Assembly (NCBI RefSeq): GCF_003253995.1
Contig: NZ_QKZL01000012.1
Coordinates: forward strand, 32,004-96,003
Reading direction: 5' to 3'
Source: Palleronia aestuarii
GTDB lineage: Bacteria > Pseudomonadota > Alphaproteobacteria > Rhodobacterales > Rhodobacteraceae
Length of the DNA: 64,000 nucleotides
The translations under genes and the position numbers were made by a program. Of this stretch, positions 8,014 through 18,601 are shown piece after piece. Positions within the stretch are counted from its first letter, which is position 1. Each line of letters opens with the position of its first letter. The notes under the pieces were generated by a model. That model saw nothing but the letters and a program-made list of their open reading frames with translations, searched no databases and was not told where the DNA came from.

Positions 8014-10311
8014 TCAGCAGATCGACATGACCTTCTTGCGCTCTTCGGGCACGTCGTAGCGGTCGAGCATCATCACCTTGTGCCAGGCCGCCACGAAATC
8101 GTGGACGAGCCGCGCATGGCCGTCATCGGCACCGTAGATCTCGGCGACCTGACGCAGCTGCGCGTTGGCGCCGAAGACGAGGTCGCAGCGCGTGGCGGTG
8201 AACTTCGTCTCCCCGGTCGCACGATCGTTGATGTCGAACATCATCTCTCGGCTGTCCTGCGGCGACCATTCGTAATCCATCGAGGTGAGGACGCGGAAAT
8301 AGTCGTTCGTCAGCACGCCCGGACGGTCGGTGAAGAGACCGTGCCTGGAGCCGTCCCAGTTGACGTCGAGCACCCGGAGCCCGCCCGCGAGCGCGGTCCA
8401 TTCGGGCGCGGTGAGGCTCAGGAGATGGGCCCGGTCGAGGTAGAGATGCTCCGGCGCCACCGAGAAGCCCACGCGCGCATCGTGGAAGTTCCTGAAGCCG
8501 TCGGAGACGGGCTTGAGGAAATCCATCTGCTCTTCGTCGGTCATCTCCTGCGTGGCGTCGGTCCGGCCCGGCACGAAGGGCACGACGACCTCGATCCCCG
8601 CGTCGCGCGCGGCCTTCTCCACGCCCGCGCAGCCCGCGATGACGATCATGTCGGCCATCGAGACCGGTGCGGTGAACTCCGACCGGACGCGCTCGAGCAC
8701 GTCGAGGGTGCGCGCGAGCGTCTGCGGATCGTTGGGCTCCCAGTCCTTCTGCGGCGCGAGACGCAGCCGGCCGCCATTGGCGCCTCCGCGCTTGTCGCTA
8801 TCGCGGTAGGTGGAGGCCGAGGCCCAGGCGACGGAGACGAGCTGGCCCACGGTGAGGCCGGTGACGAGGATCTTCTCCTTAAGCTCGGTCACCTCCGCGT
8901 CGCCCACGAGCGGGTGCTCGACGGGCGGGATCGGGTCCTGCCAGAGGAACTCCTCCTTCGCCACGTCGGGCCCGAGATAGCGGGAGGTCGGCCCCATGTC
9001 GCGGTGGATGAGCTTGTACCAAGCCTTGGAGAAGGCCTCGGTGAAGTAGTCGAAATCGGCGAGGAACTTCTCGCAGACCGCGCGGTAGGCCGGATCCTCC
9101 TTCAGGGCGATGTCGGAGGTCATCATCATGAGCTCGTTCATCTGCCCTTCGACATGGGCGTCGGGGGTGCGCGGCGCGTTCGGGTCGCGGGGCTTCCACT
9201 GCACGGAGCCCGCCGGGGATTTCGTCTGCTCCCACTCGAACTTGAAGAGGTTCTCGAGATAGGTGTTGTCCCAGGTCGTCGGATGCGGGGACCAGGCGCC
9301 CTCGATGCCGTTCGTCATCGTGTACTGGGCGAAGCCGGTGCCGTTCGGGTTCTGCCAGCCGAGGCCCATCGCCTTCATCGGCGCGCCTTCGGGGGCCGGG
9401 CCGATCTCGTCAGGGGCCGTCATGCCGTGCGACTTGCCGAAGGCGTGTCCGCCCGCGATCAGCGCCACCGTCTCCTCGTCGTTCATCGCCATGCGCGAGA
9501 AGGTTTCGCGGATGTCGCGGGCCGAATCCATCGGGACGCCGTTGCCGTTCGGGCCCTCGGGATCGACGTAGATCAGCGCCTGGTGGGAGGCCGCGAGCGG
9601 GTTCTCGAGGTCGTAATGCTCTTCCTCGACATCGCCTTCCCAGCGGATCGTGCGGGTGACCATCTGGTTCGGGTGGCCTTCGAGCGGTCCGGCGGGCACT
9701 TCGCCGGGACGCTTGCCGTTCCAGCCCTCGGGGCCCCAATAGGTCGCGCGGTCGGGCTCCCAGGCATCGATGCGGCCGAAGGCGAAGCCCGTCAGCGGCA
9801 GACCCATATCCTCGAGCGCGATGGTGCCCGCGAGCATCATGAGGTCGGCCCAGCTCACGGCGGCGCCGTATTTCTGCTTGATGGGCCAGAGGAGACGCCG
9901 CGACTTGTCGGTATTGCCGTTGTCCCACCACGAATTGATCGGGGCGAACCGCTGCATCCCCTGCGCGGAGCCGCCACGCCCGTCCGCGATGCGGTAGGTG
10001 CCGGCCGAATGCCAGGACATGCGCACCATCTGCGGTCCGTAATTGTCGTAATCGGCAGGCCACCACTCGACGGGGGTGTGCAGGAAGGCCCGCACATCGG
10101 CCTTCAGGGCCTCGACATCGAGCGACTTGAAGCGCTCGGCGTAATCGTCATGCGTGCCATAGCCGTTGGCCTGGATCGGATCCTGGTGGAGAAGCTCCAC
10201 CTTCAGGCGGTTCGGCCACCAATGGTCGAGCTGCGGTTCCGAGCCGAGGGCGCCGCCCATCCGCGTTCCGCGGAACGGGCAGGCCCCTTGTGTCGCTGCG
10301 TGATCTTTCAT
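8014..10311 (-). CDS. katG: catalase-peroxidase
   Basis: Bifunctional haem enzyme that disproportionates hydrogen peroxide and acts as a broad peroxidase. At 765 residues it is slightly longer than the usual 720-750. The distal-site R97, W100 and H101 lie in [13 protein letters not shown]; the Tyr of the Trp-Tyr-Met crosslink is in [14 protein letters not shown]; the proximal-His motif is [14 protein letters not shown]. The duplicated C-terminal domain ([18 protein letters not shown]) is present. No signal peptide, so cytoplasmic. It stands alone; no oxyR is adjacent and I could not identify an OxyR box upstream with confidence. Confidence 0.97.
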   Translation of the reverse strand: MKDHAATQGACPFRGTRMGGALGSEPQLDHWWPNRLKVELLHQDPIQANGYGTHDDYAERFKSLDVEALKADVRAFLHTPVEWWPADYDNYGPQMVRMSWHSAGTYRIADGRGGSAQGMQRFAPINSWWDNGNTDKSRRLLWPIKQKYGAAVSWADLMMLAGTIALEDMGLPLTGFAFGRIDAWEPDRATYWGPEGWNGKRPGEVPAGPLEGHPNQMVTRTIRWEGDVEEEHYDLENPLAASHQALIYVDPEGPNGNGVPMDSARDIRETFSRMAMNDEETVALIAGGHAFGKSHGMTAPDEIGPAPEGAPMKAMGLGWQNPNGTGFAQYTMTNGIEGAWSPHPTTWDNTYLENLFKFEWEQTKSPAGSVQWKPRDPNAPRTPDAHVEGQMNELMMMTSDIALKEDPAYRAVCEKFLADFDYFTEAFSKAWYKLIHRDMGPTSRYLGPDVAKEEFLWQDPIPPVEHPLVGDAEVTELKEKILVTGLTVGQLVSVAWASASTYRDSDKRGGANGGRLRLAPQKDWEPNDPQTLARTLDVLERVRSEFTAPVSMADMIVIAGCAGVEKAARDAGIEVVVPFVPGRTDATQEMTDEEQMDFLKPVSDGFRNFHDARVGFSVAPEHLYLDRAHLLSLTAPEWTALAGGLRVLDVNWDGSRHGLFTDRPGVLTNDYFRVLTSMDYEWSPQDSREMMFDINDRATGETKFTATRCDLVFGANAQLRQVAEIYGADDGHARLVHDFVAAWHKVMMLDRYDVPEERKKVMSIC

Positions 10312-10840
10312 CTCTCTGATCCCACTTTTCTAATTTTCGAAGTCCCGGGCCAGATACCTGAGTGACCGGCAGGGGGCGTCAAGGCCTTCGCCGGTTTTCG
10401 GCTCTCCCCAACACGATGGGCGTAGATAGTTCGCGGTCGGCCAGAGGCCATGCCCCATGGCGTTACGCGCAGAATGCCGCACCGGTCCGCGCACCTAAAA
10501 GGAGAGTAAATCTACATACTAAGCCTAAAGTCGCCTTTGACGCGAACGATCGGGCGGGACGCCGGTGATCGCCGATGCGGACGGGAAGGCGGTGCGGGTG
10601 CCCGCGTATGCTGGTGGGCTGCCCCGTCACCTGGCCCGGATCCATCGGGACGAAGGCCGCATGATCGTGCCGCCCGGTGAGGATCGTCGCGAAACGCCCT
10701 TTGGCATGACGGACGGGACAAGGCATGTGCGCCATCGCCCTTATCACGATTGCGGCTCCGGTCTTCCATTGCGCGCCGTGCCGCGTATTCATCTCCCCCA
10801 CCGCCTCGCCGGGCGTCGGGGACTTGCAAAGGAGACATCC
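10312..10840. other. 529-bp intergenic region between divergent katG and the GH32/68-like gene
   Basis: Holds the upstream regions of both divergent genes. Open frames run through it on both strands but lack an SD and any recognisable domain. An AT-richer patch at about 10490-10530 could contain the katG promoter; no confident -35/-10 pair was assigned. Confidence 0.45.
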
Positions 10841-11824
10841 GTGACCCTCGCACTCGACACGCATTTCATCTGGGACTCGTGGTACGTGAAGGAGGGAGGT
10901 CGCTGGCACGGCTATTTTCTCCAAGCGCCGAAGTCGATTGGCGATCCGGAGCTCAGGCACTGGAACGTGACCCAGGGCCACGCGGTCAGCGACGATCTCG
11001 TGACGTGGGAGCATCTGGGCACCTGTCTCGCGCCCCAATCGAGCCCGGCCTGGGACGATTACACGACCTGGACCGGATCAGTCGTGGAGGGCGATGACGG
11101 GCTCTGGCATCTCTTCTACACCGGAACGAGCCGCGAGGAGGACGGGCTCTACCAGCGGATCGGTCATGCGACCTCGACCGATCTGCATGGCTGGGAGCGG
11201 GTGGGCGATGGGCTCTGCCTCGATCTCTCGGGTGACGCCTATGAGACCTCGCTGCAGGAGGGATTCTGGCACGAGCGCGCGATGCGCGATCCGTGGGTGA
11301 TGCGCGACCCCGAGGGCTCCGGCTGGCTCATGTTTTTCACCGCCCGCGCGCCGGGCATCGTGGAGCCCAATGCGGGGGGCGCGATCGGCCTCGCGACCTC
11401 GCCCGATCTGATGGAATGGACGCTGCAGGCGCCGGTCTTCACGGGCGATTTCGGCCAGCTCGAAGTGCCGCAGGTCTTTAAGGCGGAGGGGCGGTGGTAC
11501 TGCCTCTTCTGCACCGCGGCCGAGCATTTCTCGAAGGACCGGGCCGAGGCGATACCGGGCGGGCCGGTCACCGGCAGCCATTACCTGATGGGGGAGGGGC
11601 CGCGCGGCCCCTGGCAGGTGGCCGAGGGGCCGTTCCTCGACGGTGCGCTGCCCTGCCGCCGCTATGCCTCGCGCATCGTCGAGACGGAGGAGGGGCTGCG
11701 GATCCTGGGCTTCGCCGACCGCCCCGAGGGAACGTTCGTCGGCCATGTCACGGATCCGGACCCCGTGGAGATCGAGCCCGACGGACGGCTCGTCATCCGC
11801 TCCGGCTCCGGGCGGCGGGGCTGA
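10841..11824 (+). CDS. glycoside hydrolase of the GH32/GH68 beta-fructosidase superfamily
   Basis: Predicted five-bladed beta-propeller glycosidase of 327 residues. The three active-site motifs of GH32/68 enzymes can be aligned: nucleophile Asp in FIWDSWYV, transition-state Asp in MRDPWVMRD and acid/base Glu in QLEVPQVF. It is shorter than typical invertases (450 or more) and lacks the C-terminal beta-sandwich, as in some bacterial single-domain members. The GTG start is chosen because AAAGGAG lies six bases upstream; the frame continues upstream but without GH character. No signal peptide, sugar transporter or regulator is adjacent, so the substrate is open. A GH43 relative is the main alternative. 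Confidence 0.72.
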   Translation: MTLALDTHFIWDSWYVKEGGRWHGYFLQAPKSIGDPELRHWNVTQGHAVSDDLVTWEHLGTCLAPQSSPAWDDYTTWTGSVVEGDDGLWHLFYTGTSREEDGLYQRIGHATSTDLHGWERVGDGLCLDLSGDAYETSLQEGFWHERAMRDPWVMRDPEGSGWLMFFTARAPGIVEPNAGGAIGLATSPDLMEWTLQAPVFTGDFGQLEVPQVFKAEGRWYCLFCTAAEHFSKDRAEAIPGGPVTGSHYLMGEGPRGPWQVAEGPFLDGALPCRRYASRIVETEEGLRILGFADRPEGTFVGHVTDPDPVEIEPDGRLVIRSGSGRRG

Positions 11825-11845
11825 CGCGATAAATCGCTCGGCCCG

Positions 11846-12805
11846 CTAGGCCGGGTCGAGCTCGGGCGGCCAGCGCCGGGGATGCTCGGTCATCTGCAGC
11901 CAGACATCGGCGCCCTCGAGCGCGGCGCGGGCATCGGCGATCATGCGGAGATTGAGCCGGTCGAGCTCCGCCGCCGTGATCGGGCGTCCGGGGTCGTAGT
12001 AGACGGCGATGAGCCGCAGCCGCCCCATCCGGATGATCGAGAGATCGCGGAGCCGCCCGCCATCCTCGGCGATGGCCGGCCGCAGCGCCCGGCGGGCCGC
12101 GGCGAGTTCCGCGGGCGGCGCGGTGGCCCCGGCGAGCTCCCTCAGCCCGCGCCCGAAATCGCGCAGGTAAGTGCCCGTCGCGGCGAGGCAGAGGAGAAGG
12201 ACGACGAGTGAATCGCCGATGGGAGCGACGGGCGCGAGAAAGCCGTCCTGGAAGAAGTAGACGAGCGCGAGCCCGCCGCCCGCGGCCGCGGTGATGACCC
12301 CGTCGAAGAGCGCGGCCGTCATCTCGAGCCGCAGCACGCCGCTCTGCCGGTTCGTGCGGCGCCAGGCGACGAAATGGCTGGCCCAGAGGGCGAGGCAGAT
12401 CGCCCCAATGAGCGCGAAGTAGACGAGCATCGGCGCGAAGATCAGCGGCTCCGGCGGCGCGCCCCGGACGTAGTTTGCGATGTTGCGCCCCGCGGTGGCG
12501 ACGGCGAAGAGGACGAGGCCCAGGAGCGAGAGGGCGCGGAACGTCGTGAAGATCGCCTCGTCGGCGGCGTAGCCGAAGGGCCGGATGCGATCGGGCGGGG
12601 CGTCCGCCCGGACCGCCACCCGCCGCCCGAGCCAGGCCGCGCCGAAGCCCACGAGCGAGAAGAGGCCGTCTAGCAGGATCGCGTTCGAGTTCGACAGCGC
12701 GCCCGCGACGAACCCGGCTGCCGCCATGACGAGGTTGCCGGCCATGGCGAGGCCCAGCGAGCGGGCCTCGATGCGCTGGCGGGTGGTGCGGTCGGGTCTC
12801 GTCAT
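11846..12805 (-). CDS. cation diffusion facilitator (CDF) family metal transporter
   Basis: Inner-membrane divalent-metal/proton antiporter of 319 residues. Hydrophobic segments include LAMAGNLVMAAAGFVAGAL, LLDGLFSLVGFGAAWLG and LVYFALIGAICLALW. Metal-site acids appear in ILLDGLFS and ALFDGVITAA. An Asp/Arg-rich loop and a soluble C-terminal domain follow. The stop lies 22 bp from that of the convergent glycosidase gene, with a small GGCC hairpin between. Which metal is exported (Zn, Co, Fe, Mn) cannot be told. Confidence 0.85.
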   Translation of the reverse strand: MTRPDRTTRQRIEARSLGLAMAGNLVMAAAGFVAGALSNSNAILLDGLFSLVGFGAAWLGRRVAVRADAPPDRIRPFGYAADEAIFTTFRALSLLGLVLFAVATAGRNIANYVRGAPPEPLIFAPMLVYFALIGAICLALWASHFVAWRRTNRQSGVLRLEMTAALFDGVITAAAGGGLALVYFFQDGFLAPVAPIGDSLVVLLLCLAATGTYLRDFGRGLRELAGATAPPAELAAARRALRPAIAEDGGRLRDLSIIRMGRLRLIAVYYDPGRPITAAELDRLNLRMIADARAALEGADVWLQMTEHPRRWPPELDPA

Positions 12806-13029
12806 GCGGCGCGCTCCTGTCTCGGCCCAACCCTACCACGGGTCGCGGCGGCGGCCGCAACGGGCATCGCGCCCGGCCTCCGCTCCCGTCTTGGAAGGCG
12901 GGTCCGGAAGGCTCCCCCTTCACGGGCATCGGGTGGACCGGCGTTTCACGGGCCTGTAGCTTGCCGGAACACATCGTCGATCCGCGCGGTCGGCGGATGC
13001 CGTCGCGATGGCACCAACTCGGGATCGAG

Positions 13030-14217
13030 ATGCACATGACTTCGAAGACCCTGAAAGACGTCCGCCCGATGGGTAGGGCCATGACCGATCTGCATATATC
13101 GGAGGGCCGCTTCGTGGCCGGTCCGGTTGCGGGCGCGGAGGTGATCGATTGCGGCGGAGGGCTGCTGATCCCCGGCCTCGTCGAGGCGCATACCCATCTC
13201 GACAAGACGCTTCTGGGCCTGCCGTGGTACCGCAACGAGGTGGGTCCGCGCCTCGTCGACAAGATCGAGAACGAGCGGGCGGTGAAGACGTCCCTCGGCC
13301 TCGATCCGGCGCTGCAGAGCGCGCGGCAGGTGGTGCAGACGGTGGCCTACGGCACGACTCATATCCGCAGCCATGTCGATGTCGATACCGAACACGGGCT
13401 TGCCGGGATCGAGGGGGTGCTCGCCACGCGCGAGGCATTCGCGGGCATCTGCGACATTGAGATCGTGGCCTTTCCCCAATCCGCGATGATGGCGCGTCCC
13501 GGTACGGTGGAGCTGATGGACGAGGCGCTGGCGCTCGGCGCCGACGTGGTGGGCGGGCTCGATCCCTGCGGCATCGACCGCGACCCGAAGGGGCAGCTCG
13601 ACGCGGTCTTCGCGCTGGCCGAGAAGCACGGCAAGCCCATCGACATCCACCTCCACGAGCGGGACGCGCTCGGCGCCTTCTCGATGGAGGAGATCGTCTC
13701 GCGGACGCGTGCGCACGGGATGGGTGGCATGGTCACGATCAGCCACGCCTTCTGTCTCGGCATGACCGACCGCGCGGCGGTGGCGATCCTTCAGGTGGCG
13801 CTGGCGGAGGCGGGCATCCACGTTGCGACGACCGCCCCCGCTTCCGCCCCCGTCCCGGCGGTCAGGGAATTGCGGGCGGCGGGCATCGTGACCGGCGCGG
13901 GATCGGACGGGATCCGCGACACCTGGGGGCCCTACGGCAACGGCGACATGCTGGAGCGGGCGATGTTCGTGGGCCTCAGGAACAACCTGCGCCGCGACGA
14001 CGAGGTGGAACTCGCCCTCGACATCTGCACGTTCGGCGGCGCGCGGATGATGGGGCTCGAGGGCTATGGCCTCGGTATCGGCGATCGCGCCGATTGCGTG
14101 CTCCTCGAGGGCGAGACACTGGCCGAAGCGGTGGCGCTCCGCGCGCCGCGCAGGCTCGTCCTAAAGGGCGGAACGGTGGTGGCGGAGAACGGACGGGCCA
14201 CGGTCTCGACGCCCTGA
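13030..14217 (+). CDS. cytosine-deaminase-like amidohydrolase
   Basis: Metal-dependent hydrolase of the amidohydrolase superfamily, about 395 residues. Metal and catalytic residues are visible: HxH in VEAHTHLDKT, His in IDIHLHERD, His in TISHAF and Asp in GAGSDGIRDTWGP, matching the CodA subgroup. The start is placed at MHMTSKTLKDVRP, which aligns with the usual family N-terminus; the frame extends 23 codons upstream and an ATG two codons later is equally possible. It faces away from the CDF gene. Substrates in this subgroup include cytosine and other N-heterocycles; none is supported specifically here. Confidence 0.8.
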   Translation: MHMTSKTLKDVRPMGRAMTDLHISEGRFVAGPVAGAEVIDCGGGLLIPGLVEAHTHLDKTLLGLPWYRNEVGPRLVDKIENERAVKTSLGLDPALQSARQVVQTVAYGTTHIRSHVDVDTEHGLAGIEGVLATREAFAGICDIEIVAFPQSAMMARPGTVELMDEALALGADVVGGLDPCGIDRDPKGQLDAVFALAEKHGKPIDIHLHERDALGAFSMEEIVSRTRAHGMGGMVTISHAFCLGMTDRAAVAILQVALAEAGIHVATTAPASAPVPAVRELRAAGIVTGAGSDGIRDTWGPYGNGDMLERAMFVGLRNNLRRDDEVELALDICTFGGARMMGLEGYGLGIGDRADCVLLEGETLAEAVALRAPRRLVLKGGTVVAENGRATVSTP

Positions 14218-14493
14218 GCCGCCGCGTCTGCGTTTGGCGGGTGGGACATGAGGGGATGCATCTTGGGCTGCGGGTGCGTCTTCGGTGGCGGGAAATCCTC
14301 GGTGTCGAGCGCTCGGCCTTTCGATCTCGGCCCGACGACCCGCGGTTTTCGAGGTCGAGGGTCATTCGAAGCCGGGGCGCGTCCGGGCCGGAGGCGAGGT
14401 TGCCGGTTGTCAACCGTGCGCGGACGGCCGGGTCGGCTTGCACTTCCCGGCGGAAGGGTGGACACGGATCTCGCCTCTGATCCGGTTCACCCG

Positions 14494-16197
14494 ATGCTTC
14501 GAGAATTCGCGAGTTACTATCGACCCTGGCGCGGCCTCTTCTGGCTCGATTTCGGCTGCGCGGTGCTCTCGGGGCTACTAGAGCTGAGCTTCCCGCTCGC
14601 CATCATGCTCTTCATCGACGTGCTCCTGCCGCAGGGCGATCTGGCGCTGACGCTCCTGGCCGCCGCGGGGCTCCTCGTGGTCTACGCGGTCAATACGGGG
14701 CTGATGGGGGTGGTGATCTACTGGGGCCACATGCTCGGCATCAACATCGAGACGGAGATGCGGCGGACGGCTTTCGATCAGCTCCAGCGCCTCTCCTTCT
14801 CCTACTACGACCAGATGCGGACCGGGAAACTCGTCGCCCGCGTCACCCGCGACCTCGAGGAGATCGGGGAGGTCGCCCATCACGGGCCCGAGGATCTCTT
14901 CGTCGCGGTGATGACCTTCGTCGGCGCCTTCGTCATGATGTGGGCGATCGATTCGGAGCTCGCGCTCATCACCTTCGCCATCGTGCCGGTCTGCGCGTTC
15001 ATCGTCTTCGTGTTCGGCGGGCGGATGACCCGGACCTGGCGGTCGATCTACGCCCGCGTCGCCGATTTCAATGTGCGGCTCGAGGAGAACGTGGGCGGCA
15101 TCCGCGTCGTGCAGGCTTTCGCCAACGAGGCGCACGAGGCCCGGCTCTTCGCGCACGACAACGCCCGCTACCGCGACACGAAGCTCGCCGCCTACAGGGT
15201 GATGGCCGCCTCCTCCACGCTCAACTACATGGGGATGCGGCTCGTCCAGGTCGCGGTGATGGTGGCGGGCGCGGCCTTCGTCCTGGACGGCTCGCTCACC
15301 ACGGGGGGCTATGTCGCGTTCCTGCTGCTCGTGGGGCTGTTCTTCCGGCCGCTCGAGAAGATCGCCGCGGTGATCGAGCTCTACCCCCGTGGCATCGCGG
15401 GGTTCCGCCGCTACCGCGAGCTGATCGCGCTGCGCCCCGACATCACGGATCGCCCCGACGCGGTGGAGGCCCCACCGCTCAGGGGCCGCGTGCGTTTCGA
15501 GGATGTCCGGTTCGGCTACGATCCCTCCCGGCCGATCCTCAAGAGCATTTCCCTCGACGTGGCGCCGGGCGAGACGCTCGCGCTCGTCGGTCCGTCGGGG
15601 GCGGGCAAGACCTCGCTCCTCGCGCTCGTGCCGCGCTTCTACGATCCGCTGGGCGGGCGCATCACCATCGACGGGATCGACGTGGCGGACATGACGCTGC
15701 GCTCCCTGCGCCGCCAGATCGGCATCGTCAGCCAGGACGTGTTCCTCTTCGGCGGCACGCTGCGCGACAACATCGCCTATGGCCGGATCGGCGCGACGGA
15801 AGAGGAGATCCGCGAGGCCGCCCGTCGCGCGCGGCTGTCGGAGATGATCGCGGGCCTGCCCGCGGGGCTCGACACGGTGGTGGGGGAGCGGGGCGTCACG
15901 CTCTCGGGCGGGCAGAAGCAGCGGGTCGCGATCGCCCGGATCTTCCTCAAGGCGCCGCCGATCCTGATCCTCGACGAGGCCACTTCGGCGCTCGACGGCG
16001 AGACGGAGCGCCAGATCCAGCAGGCGCTGGCGGAGCTCTCGCAGGGCCGCACGACGCTCGTGATCGCCCACAGGCTCGGTACGATCCGCGACGCCGACCG
16101 CATCGCCGTCATGGAAGAGGGCCGGATCGTCGAGATCGGCGATCACGACGCGCTCATCGCCCAGGCCGGCGCCTATGCGCGGGTCAACGCCGCCTGA
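14494..16197 (+). CDS. MsbA/MDR-type ABC exporter, fused permease-ATPase
   Basis: Half-transporter of 567 residues expected to dimerise. A six-helix exporter domain (residues 1 to about 310) precedes an ATPase with Walker A GPSGAGKTS, Q-loop ISQDVFLFGG, signature LSGGQKQR, Walker B ILILDEATSALD and H-loop IAHRLGTI. The intracellular-loop sequence LSFSYYDQMRTGKLVARVTRD is typical of lipid/drug exporters. The open frame begins 82 codons earlier, but that stretch is Gly/Arg-rich and non-membrane; a GTG at 14458 is an alternative start. No accessory membrane-fusion gene is nearby. Substrate unknown. Confidence 0.88.
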   Translation: MLREFASYYRPWRGLFWLDFGCAVLSGLLELSFPLAIMLFIDVLLPQGDLALTLLAAAGLLVVYAVNTGLMGVVIYWGHMLGINIETEMRRTAFDQLQRLSFSYYDQMRTGKLVARVTRDLEEIGEVAHHGPEDLFVAVMTFVGAFVMMWAIDSELALITFAIVPVCAFIVFVFGGRMTRTWRSIYARVADFNVRLEENVGGIRVVQAFANEAHEARLFAHDNARYRDTKLAAYRVMAASSTLNYMGMRLVQVAVMVAGAAFVLDGSLTTGGYVAFLLLVGLFFRPLEKIAAVIELYPRGIAGFRRYRELIALRPDITDRPDAVEAPPLRGRVRFEDVRFGYDPSRPILKSISLDVAPGETLALVGPSGAGKTSLLALVPRFYDPLGGRITIDGIDVADMTLRSLRRQIGIVSQDVFLFGGTLRDNIAYGRIGATEEEIREAARRARLSEMIAGLPAGLDTVVGERGVTLSGGQKQRVAIARIFLKAPPILILDEATSALDGETERQIQQALAELSQGRTTLVIAHRLGTIRDADRIAVMEEGRIVEIGDHDALIAQAGAYARVNAA

Positions 16198-16254
16198 CGT
16201 CTGGCTCCGCGTCTTCGGGGCGGGTGATGCCGGCGCCGCCTCGCCCCGCTGGCG

Positions 16255-17106
16255 CTATCTGACGAGGAGGATCGGCACCCGGCAGGTCCGGATCATCTCG
16301 AGCGAGGTCGATCCGACGAAGAGCGCGCGCAGCCGCGAATGGCCCGCGGCCCCCATCACCATGTGGCCGATCCCGCGCGCTTCGATGATCTCGGAGAGGA
16401 CCTCCTCGGGCTCGCCGCCGAGCATCTCGCTCTCCACGTCGATCCCGGCATTGGAGAGGAGGGCACGCGCCTCCTCAAGGCGCTGGCGCGCACGTTCCGT
16501 TCCGTCGCCCACCGTCACGATCCGGACCGGCAGGCCGCGATAGAGCGGGCTCTCGGCGACAAAGCGTACCGCCCGCAGCGCACCGTCGCTGCCGTCGAAG
16601 GCCACGAGCACGTTGCGGATCGGCTGGAACGCCCGCGACGCCACGAAGAGCGGGCGCTTCGTCCCGCGCATGATCCGCTCGAGGTTGGAGCCCAGATGCT
16701 CCTTGGCGAAACCGGCGCCCTCGCCGCGCTTGCCGATCAGGATCATCTCGGCGGTGCCGGTCACGTCGCCCACCGCCTCGAGCAGATCGCCCCGGCGCAG
16801 GGTCCCGTCCGCGTCGACCCCGTCCTCGTGCAGGATCGTGCGGGCATCCTCGAGGATGGCGCGGCCGCGCTCCATGGCGAGCTTGGCGCGCTGTTCGTCA
16901 AGATCGGAGAGCGTCTTGAGGAGCGAGGAGCGCGCGCCGAGCGAGATCTGTCCCGACAGGTCTCCGCCGCCGCTGCCTTCGCGGCGGCCGAGGACGTGCA
17001 GGATCTCCACCGGCAGATCGGTGCGCTTCGCGATCCAGGCGGCATGGTCGCAGACGCTGCGCGCGTAATCCGATCCGTCCACCAATGCGACGAGTTTGCG
17101 TGTCAT
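16255..17106 (-). CDS. tandem universal stress protein (UspA family)
   Basis: A 283-residue protein with two Usp domains. The first opens KLVALVDGSDYARSVCDHAA, and the second opens with NVLVAFDGSDGALRA. The second ends with the nucleotide-binding loop MGAAGHSRLRALFVGSTS and PILLVR, so ATP binding is likely there. The loop in the first domain (GKRGEGAGFAKEHLGSN) also fits. The ATG follows GGGAGGAG with good spacing. It lies 13 nt behind the SulP gene on the same strand, so the two are probably cotranscribed, a recurrent SulP-Usp pairing thought to link anion transport to stress. Confidence 0.9.
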   Translation of the reverse strand: MTRKLVALVDGSDYARSVCDHAAWIAKRTDLPVEILHVLGRREGSGGGDLSGQISLGARSSLLKTLSDLDEQRAKLAMERGRAILEDARTILHEDGVDADGTLRRGDLLEAVGDVTGTAEMILIGKRGEGAGFAKEHLGSNLERIMRGTKRPLFVASRAFQPIRNVLVAFDGSDGALRAVRFVAESPLYRGLPVRIVTVGDGTERARQRLEEARALLSNAGIDVESEMLGGEPEEVLSEIIEARGIGHMVMGAAGHSRLRALFVGSTSLEMIRTCRVPILLVR

Positions 17107-17119
17107 GTGATCTCCTCCC

Positions 17120-18601
17120 TCAATGCGCCGACAGCTTGTCGAGCGCGCCCGGCTTGTCATGCACCGCCAGCCGGTCGACGATGGTGCGCGAGGCGTCGTC
17201 GAGCCCCCTGATCTCCACATCCGCGCCTTCGCGGCGGAACTTCAGGACCGCCATGTCGAGCGCCTCGACCGAGGAGATGTCCCAGATCTGGGCATCCGTC
17301 ACGTCGATGACCACCCGCTCCGGCGCCTCGCGGAAATCGAAGGCCCGCATGAACTGCTCCGACGAGGCGAAGAACATCTGACCCGTGACGCGGTAGGTGC
17401 GGACGCGCCCGTTCTGCGACGTCTCCGACGTGATGCGGAAGAGCTGCGCGATCTTCGCGGCGAAGAAGATGCCCGACAGGAGCACGCCGACGAGCACGCC
17501 GATGGCGAGGTTGTGGGTGTAGATCACGACCGCCACCGTCGAAAGCATCACGATCGAGGAGGAGGCGGGATGCACCCGGAGGTTCTTGATCGACGACCAC
17601 GAGAAGGTGCCGATCGAGACCATGATCATGATCGCGACGAGCGCGGCCATCGGCACTACGGAGACCAGATCGCCCAAAACGACGACGAGGATCAGGAGGA
17701 ACACCCCCGCCGCGAAGCAGGACAGACGGCCGCGCCCGCCGGATTTCACGTTGATGATCGACTGCCCGATCATGGCGCAGCCCGCCATGCCGCCAAGGAA
17801 CCCCGTGGCGGTATTGGCAAGGCCCTGGCCGACGCATTCCTGGTTGCGGTTCGACGGCGTGTCGGTGAGTTCGTCGACGATGTTCGCGGTCATCAGGCTC
17901 TCCATGAGCCCCACGACGGCAATGGCGACGGCATAGGGCGTGATGATCGCCAGCGTCTCGAGATTGAGCGGGATCTGCGGGATGAGGAACACCGGGAGCG
18001 TGTCGGGCAGGCTGCCCATGTCGCCCACGGTCCGCACCTCCCACCCCATGAGCGTCACGACGATCGTGAGCAGGATCAGCGCGACGAGAGGCGAGGGCAC
18101 CGCCGTCGTCACGCGCGGGAAGAGGTAGATGATCGCGAGCCCGACGGCCACGAGCGGATAGGTCAGGACCGGCACGTCGACGAGCTCGGGGATCTGCGCC
18201 ATGAAGATCAGGATCGCGAGCGCGTTCAGGAACCCGGTCATCACCGAGCGGGAGACGAAGCGCATGAGATTGCCAAGCCGCGCGGCCCCCATGGCGATCT
18301 GCACGAGGCCCGCAAGGATCGTGGTGGCGAAGAGGTACTGCAGCCCGTGATCGGCCACGAGCGTCACCATCAGCACGGCGGTCGCCGCCGTTGCGGCGGA
18401 GATCATGCCGGGACGCCCGCCCGCGATCGCGGTGACGACCGCGATGGAGAAGGAGGCGTAGAGCCCGATGGCCGGATCGACCCCGGCGATGATCGAGAAG
18501 GCGATGGCTTCGGGGATAAGCGCGAGGGCCACGACGATCCCGGAGAGCAGATCCCCGCGAACGTTACCCAGCCATTGGCGCCGGTAGGCGTCTAGTGTCA
18601 T
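17120..18601 (-). CDS. SulP-family anion permease with C-terminal STAS domain
   Basis: Inner-membrane sulfate or bicarbonate transporter of 493 residues. The membrane part opens with the family signature [20 protein letters not shown] and continues with [19 protein letters not shown] and the conserved [11 protein letters not shown] and [16 protein letters not shown]. The C-terminal STAS domain ([20 protein letters not shown]) is complete. The start at [11 protein letters not shown] has GGAAAAG upstream; earlier codons are Pro/Arg-rich and non-homologous. BicA-like bicarbonate uptake and sulfate uptake are both possible. Paired with the downstream universal stress gene. Confidence 0.9.
   Translation of the reverse strand: MTLDAYRRQWLGNVRGDLLSGIVVALALIPEAIAFSIIAGVDPAIGLYASFSIAVVTAIAGGRPGMISAATAATAVLMVTLVADHGLQYLFATTILAGLVQIAMGAARLGNLMRFVSRSVMTGFLNALAILIFMAQIPELVDVPVLTYPLVAVGLAIIYLFPRVTTAVPSPLVALILLTIVVTLMGWEVRTVGDMGSLPDTLPVFLIPQIPLNLETLAIITPYAVAIAVVGLMESLMTANIVDELTDTPSNRNQECVGQGLANTATGFLGGMAGCAMIGQSIINVKSGGRGRLSCFAAGVFLLILVVVLGDLVSVVPMAALVAIMIMVSIGTFSWSSIKNLRVHPASSSIVMLSTVAVVIYTHNLAIGVLVGVLLSGIFFAAKIAQLFRITSETSQNGRVRTYRVTGQMFFASSEQFMRAFDFREAPERVVIDVTDAQIWDISSVEALDMAVLKFRREGADVEIRGLDDASRTIVDRLAVHDKPGALDKLSAH

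Noticed and set aside
8008..10365. 785-codon plus-strand frame fully antisense to katG
   Set aside because: No recognisable domain and shadow-type composition; katG on the other strand is unambiguous.
10400..10540. OxyR binding site for katG
   Set aside because: Isolated ATAG-like words occur but not the four-part spaced pattern; not supportable.
17123..18595. 490-codon Arg/His/Asp-rich frame antisense to the SulP gene
   Set aside because: Low-complexity composition typical of reading behind a membrane protein gene; no SD.
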